Shown: positions 15,235 to 16,153 of the stretch, in pieces
Position numbering within the stretch: position 1 is the stretch's first letter
Layout: the number at the start of each line of letters is the position of its first letter
Origin: Acidobacteriota bacterium
Lineage (GTDB): Bacteria; Acidobacteriota; Blastocatellia; Pyrinomonadales; Pyrinomonadaceae
Assembly (NCBI GenBank): GCA_963169175.1
Contig: CAUJFK010000302.1
Location: 1 to 16,153 of the forward strand
Length of the DNA: 16,153 nucleotides
Direction of reading: 5' to 3'
Notes under the pieces: model-generated
The model's input: the letters and a program-made list of their open reading frames with translations, nothing else
Told to the model about the DNA's origin: nothing
Databases searched by the model: none
Made by a program: the position numbers and the translations under genes

Positions 15235-15753
15235 CTAAACCGCCGGTTCCAATAGCCGCCTGTCGATAACAAACTCGGCCGAACAGCCCAATATGTCCAG
15301 CAAGAGAACTACTCTGCTCCGATCGTTCAGATCACGCTTGAAGATGCCCTTCATACCTTTAAAGGCACCTTCCCGAACCGATACCGCGTCACCGCTGTTC
15401 AACTCGGTGTCCATGAACTCAATACAGCCATTAGCATCCAGCCTTTCACGAATTCTCATGATTATCTCATTCTCCACGCGCAGAAGCGTTTGTCCAAAAT
15501 GCAGGACCCGCCGAACACCGCGTGTGTATTGAATGGTGTGAAGAAACTTTTCAGGATCGAACCTCGCGAAAATATAACTCGGGAAAAGTGCTGATCGAAC
15601 AGTGGCCTCGGTACCAAATCTGCGTCTCTTCTTTAACTGCATTGGGTTCAAGATCTCCAGATCAAGCTGGGCCGATAGATAATAAGCGACAAGGTCCTCT
15701 TGCCCGGATTTCGTCTGGATCGCATACCAGTTAGTTCCTTCAAAATAATACAT
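15235..15753 (-). CDS. RfaH-like specialised NusG-family transcription antiterminator
   Basis: A 172-residue NusG paralogue with an N-terminal NGN domain (about 8-110) and a C-terminal KOW-type domain (about 118-170). It reads more like RfaH than housekeeping NusG: WYAIQTKSGQE near the N-terminus, ALFPSYIFARFDPE (55-68), TRGVRRVLHFG (77-87) and GDAVSVREGAFKGMKGIF (121-138), each with a recognisable RfaH counterpart. The RfaH DNA-contact residues Lys10, Gln13 and Arg73, as I recall them, correspond here to Lys15, Gln18 and Arg79; Arg16 does not seem kept. Such paralogues travel with RNA polymerase on selected long operons and suppress pausing and termination. It is the first gene of a train of about 15 kb, with an ops-like site directly downstream. 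The Shine-Dalgarno (GAGG) lies rather far, 14 bases, from the ATG. Confidence 0.87.
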   Translation of the reverse strand: MYYFEGTNWYAIQTKSGQEDLVAYYLSAQLDLEILNPMQLKKRRRFGTEATVRSALFPSYIFARFDPEKFLHTIQYTRGVRRVLHFGQTLLRVENEIIMRIRERLDANGCIEFMDTELNSGDAVSVREGAFKGMKGIFKRDLNDRSRVVLLLDILGCSAEFVIDRRLLEPAV

Positions 15754-15782
15754 AGGCGAAGAATAAACCTCGATCTAGAAAT

Positions 15783-15802
15783 AGACTGTTTGTCGAAAGT
15801 CT
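15783..15802 (-). other. Hairpin in the leader of the RfaH-like gene
   Basis: The minus-strand RNA would form AGACU-UU paired with AA-AGUCU (one bulged base, five-base loop CGACA), about 30 bases before the start codon and shortly after the predicted transcript start. It is modest in strength; a regulatory role is only a possibility. Confidence 0.35.
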
Positions 15803-15828
15803 GTAGGATTTCGGATTGGACGATAATG

Positions 15829-15857
15829 ATTATATGAGGTTGATTCCTTGAAATAAA
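15829..15857 (-). promoter_or_regulatory. Candidate promoter of the main operon
   Basis: A perfect TATAAT on the minus strand at 15834-15829 would start transcription near 15822, leaving a leader of about 70 bases. The hexamer 17 bases upstream is TTTATT, a poor -35, which would fit dependence on an activator. The upstream half overlaps the -35 of the oppositely oriented iclR-type promoter. Confidence 0.5.
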
Positions 15858-15876
15858 TAGCTTTTTAGGCTAAATT
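15848..15876 (+). promoter_or_regulatory. Candidate promoter of the iclR-type gene
   Basis: TTGAAA (15848-15853), an exact 17-base spacer, then TAAATT (15871-15876): a good sigma-70-like match. The predicted start near 15883 falls just before the 16-bp palindrome, so the regulator could block its own promoter. Confidence 0.6.
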
Positions 15877-15885
15877 CATGATGTC

Positions 15886-15901
15886 GTTCAGCGGGCTGAA
15901 C
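15886..15901. promoter_or_regulatory. 16-bp perfect palindrome, candidate IclR-type operator
   Basis: GTTCAGC-GG-GCTGAAC: seven-base arms around a two-base centre. IclR regulators bind as dimers or tetramers to palindromes of about this length. It lies at about +4 to +19 for the iclR-type promoter and centred near -72 for the operon promoter, positions suited to self-repression and to activation or looping control of the operon. Binding by this protein is inference. Confidence 0.5.
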
Positions 15902-15970
15902 ACGACGTAATTCCGCGCCATTTCACAGATCTTGGCAGGCAAGGTCAATTGCAAGGAGATTTGTCCGATA

Positions 15971-16153
15971 ATGCGAAAAAACATCCCAACTGATATCAGG
16001 ACAAAATCGGTTCCCGCGATTGAAAAAGCGATGGCCGTATTGGAGCGCCTTGCCACGTCGCAAAATGGCCTTGGCCTATCCGAACTTACCCGTGAACTAT
16101 CTTTGCCAAAGAGTTCAACCTACGGAATGCTGCTCACGCTTGAACGATTAGGA
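15971..16153 (+). CDS. IclR-family transcriptional regulator (partial, N-terminal part only)
   Basis: The first 61 codons of an IclR-type regulator, cut by the window end. After a basic N-terminus comes SVPAIEKAMAVLERLA (13-28), then the winged helix-turn-helix with GLGLSELTRELSLPKSSTYG (33-52) and MLLTLERLG, the standard IclR DNA-binding domain. The ligand-binding domain lies outside the window. AAGGAG at 15953-15958 serves as ribosome binding site with a rather long 12-base spacing. It is divergent from the operon, the usual arrangement for a local regulator; relatives such as AllR and KdgR respond to small ketoacids or glyoxylate and control sugar-acid or glyoxylate genes. That the ligand here is a ketoacid intermediate of the operon is inference. 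Confidence 0.92.
   Translation, partial: MRKNIPTDIRTKSVPAIEKAMAVLERLATSQNGLGLSELTRELSLPKSSTYGMLLTLERLG

Larger units (their letters stand above)
15754..15970. promoter_or_regulatory. Divergent control region of the operon and the iclR-type gene
   Basis: 217 bases between two divergent starts, containing promoter-like hexamers on both strands, a 16-bp palindrome and a leader hairpin, each listed separately. The region is visibly richer in A and T than the flanking genes. A 63-codon open frame on the minus strand here runs antisense into the iclR-type gene and is not accepted as a gene. Confidence 0.7.

Noticed and set aside
15015..15272. 86-codon N-terminal extension of the GHL10-like protein
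   Set aside because: It would overlap the RfaH-like gene by 38 bases, has Arg- and Cys-rich non-protein-like sequence and places the signal peptide internally; a good ribosome binding site supports the start at 15014.
15865..16056. 63-codon open frame on the minus strand in the divergent region
   Set aside because: It runs antisense through the IclR HTH coding region and over both promoters; the hydrophobic middle is probably accidental.
1..16153. CRISPR arrays, tRNA/rRNA genes, transposases, phage genes
   Set aside because: No direct-repeat arrays, cloverleaf-like sequences, transposase or phage motifs were seen; apart from the repeat at 5089-5179 there is no sign of mobile DNA.

Overview
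The window is almost entirely one minus-strand gene train of 16 genes, running from about 15.75 kb down to base 1. A single divergent IclR-type regulator starts at the far right on the plus strand. The genes are packed tightly, with four ATGA overlaps, one 1-base TAATG overlap, one 11-base overlap and one directly abutting TAG-ATG pair. They therefore look like one operon, or two if the 195-base gap at 5013-5207 hides a second start. Base composition is moderate by eye. Several secreted proteins have signal peptides ending in GQ or SQ, and the enzyme families are typical of soil or sediment chemoheterotrophs. Acidobacteriota (Blastocatellia-like) is my guess at the host, but no marker gene in the window proves it.

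Layout in transcription order on the minus strand: divergent control region (15754-15970); RfaH/NusG-type specialised antiterminator (15235-15753); 220-base leader with a hairpin and an 8-base exact match to the E. coli ops core; secreted GHL10-like glycosidase-type protein; hydroxypyruvate isomerase; tartronate semialdehyde reductase (GarR/GlxR type); SDR oxidoreductase; alpha/beta hydrolase; second SDR; DHDPS/NAL-family aldolase; secreted beta-lactamase-fold serine hydrolase; metallo-beta-lactamase-fold hydrolase; AspA/AstE-type Zn deacylase; a gap holding an imperfect inverted repeat; sodium:solute symporter; secreted kelch beta-propeller; Zn alcohol dehydrogenase; secreted SGNH esterase; glycerate 2-kinase (cut by the window edge).

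How the genes may work together (inference): secreted hydrolases and the kelch protein prepare a sugar-acid-like substrate, and the symporter imports it. Two SDRs, a Zn-dehydrogenase and several lactonase, esterase or deacylase-type enzymes then process it. The class I aldolase probably cleaves a 2-keto acid to pyruvate plus a short aldehyde. Hydroxypyruvate isomerase, tartronate semialdehyde reductase and glycerate 2-kinase form a complete route from hydroxypyruvate to 2-phosphoglycerate. The actual growth substrate cannot be read from the sequence.

The most interesting feature is regulatory. A catabolic operon of about 15 kb carries its own RfaH-like elongation factor as first gene, followed by an ops-like element, and is faced by an IclR regulator whose start region holds a perfect palindrome.
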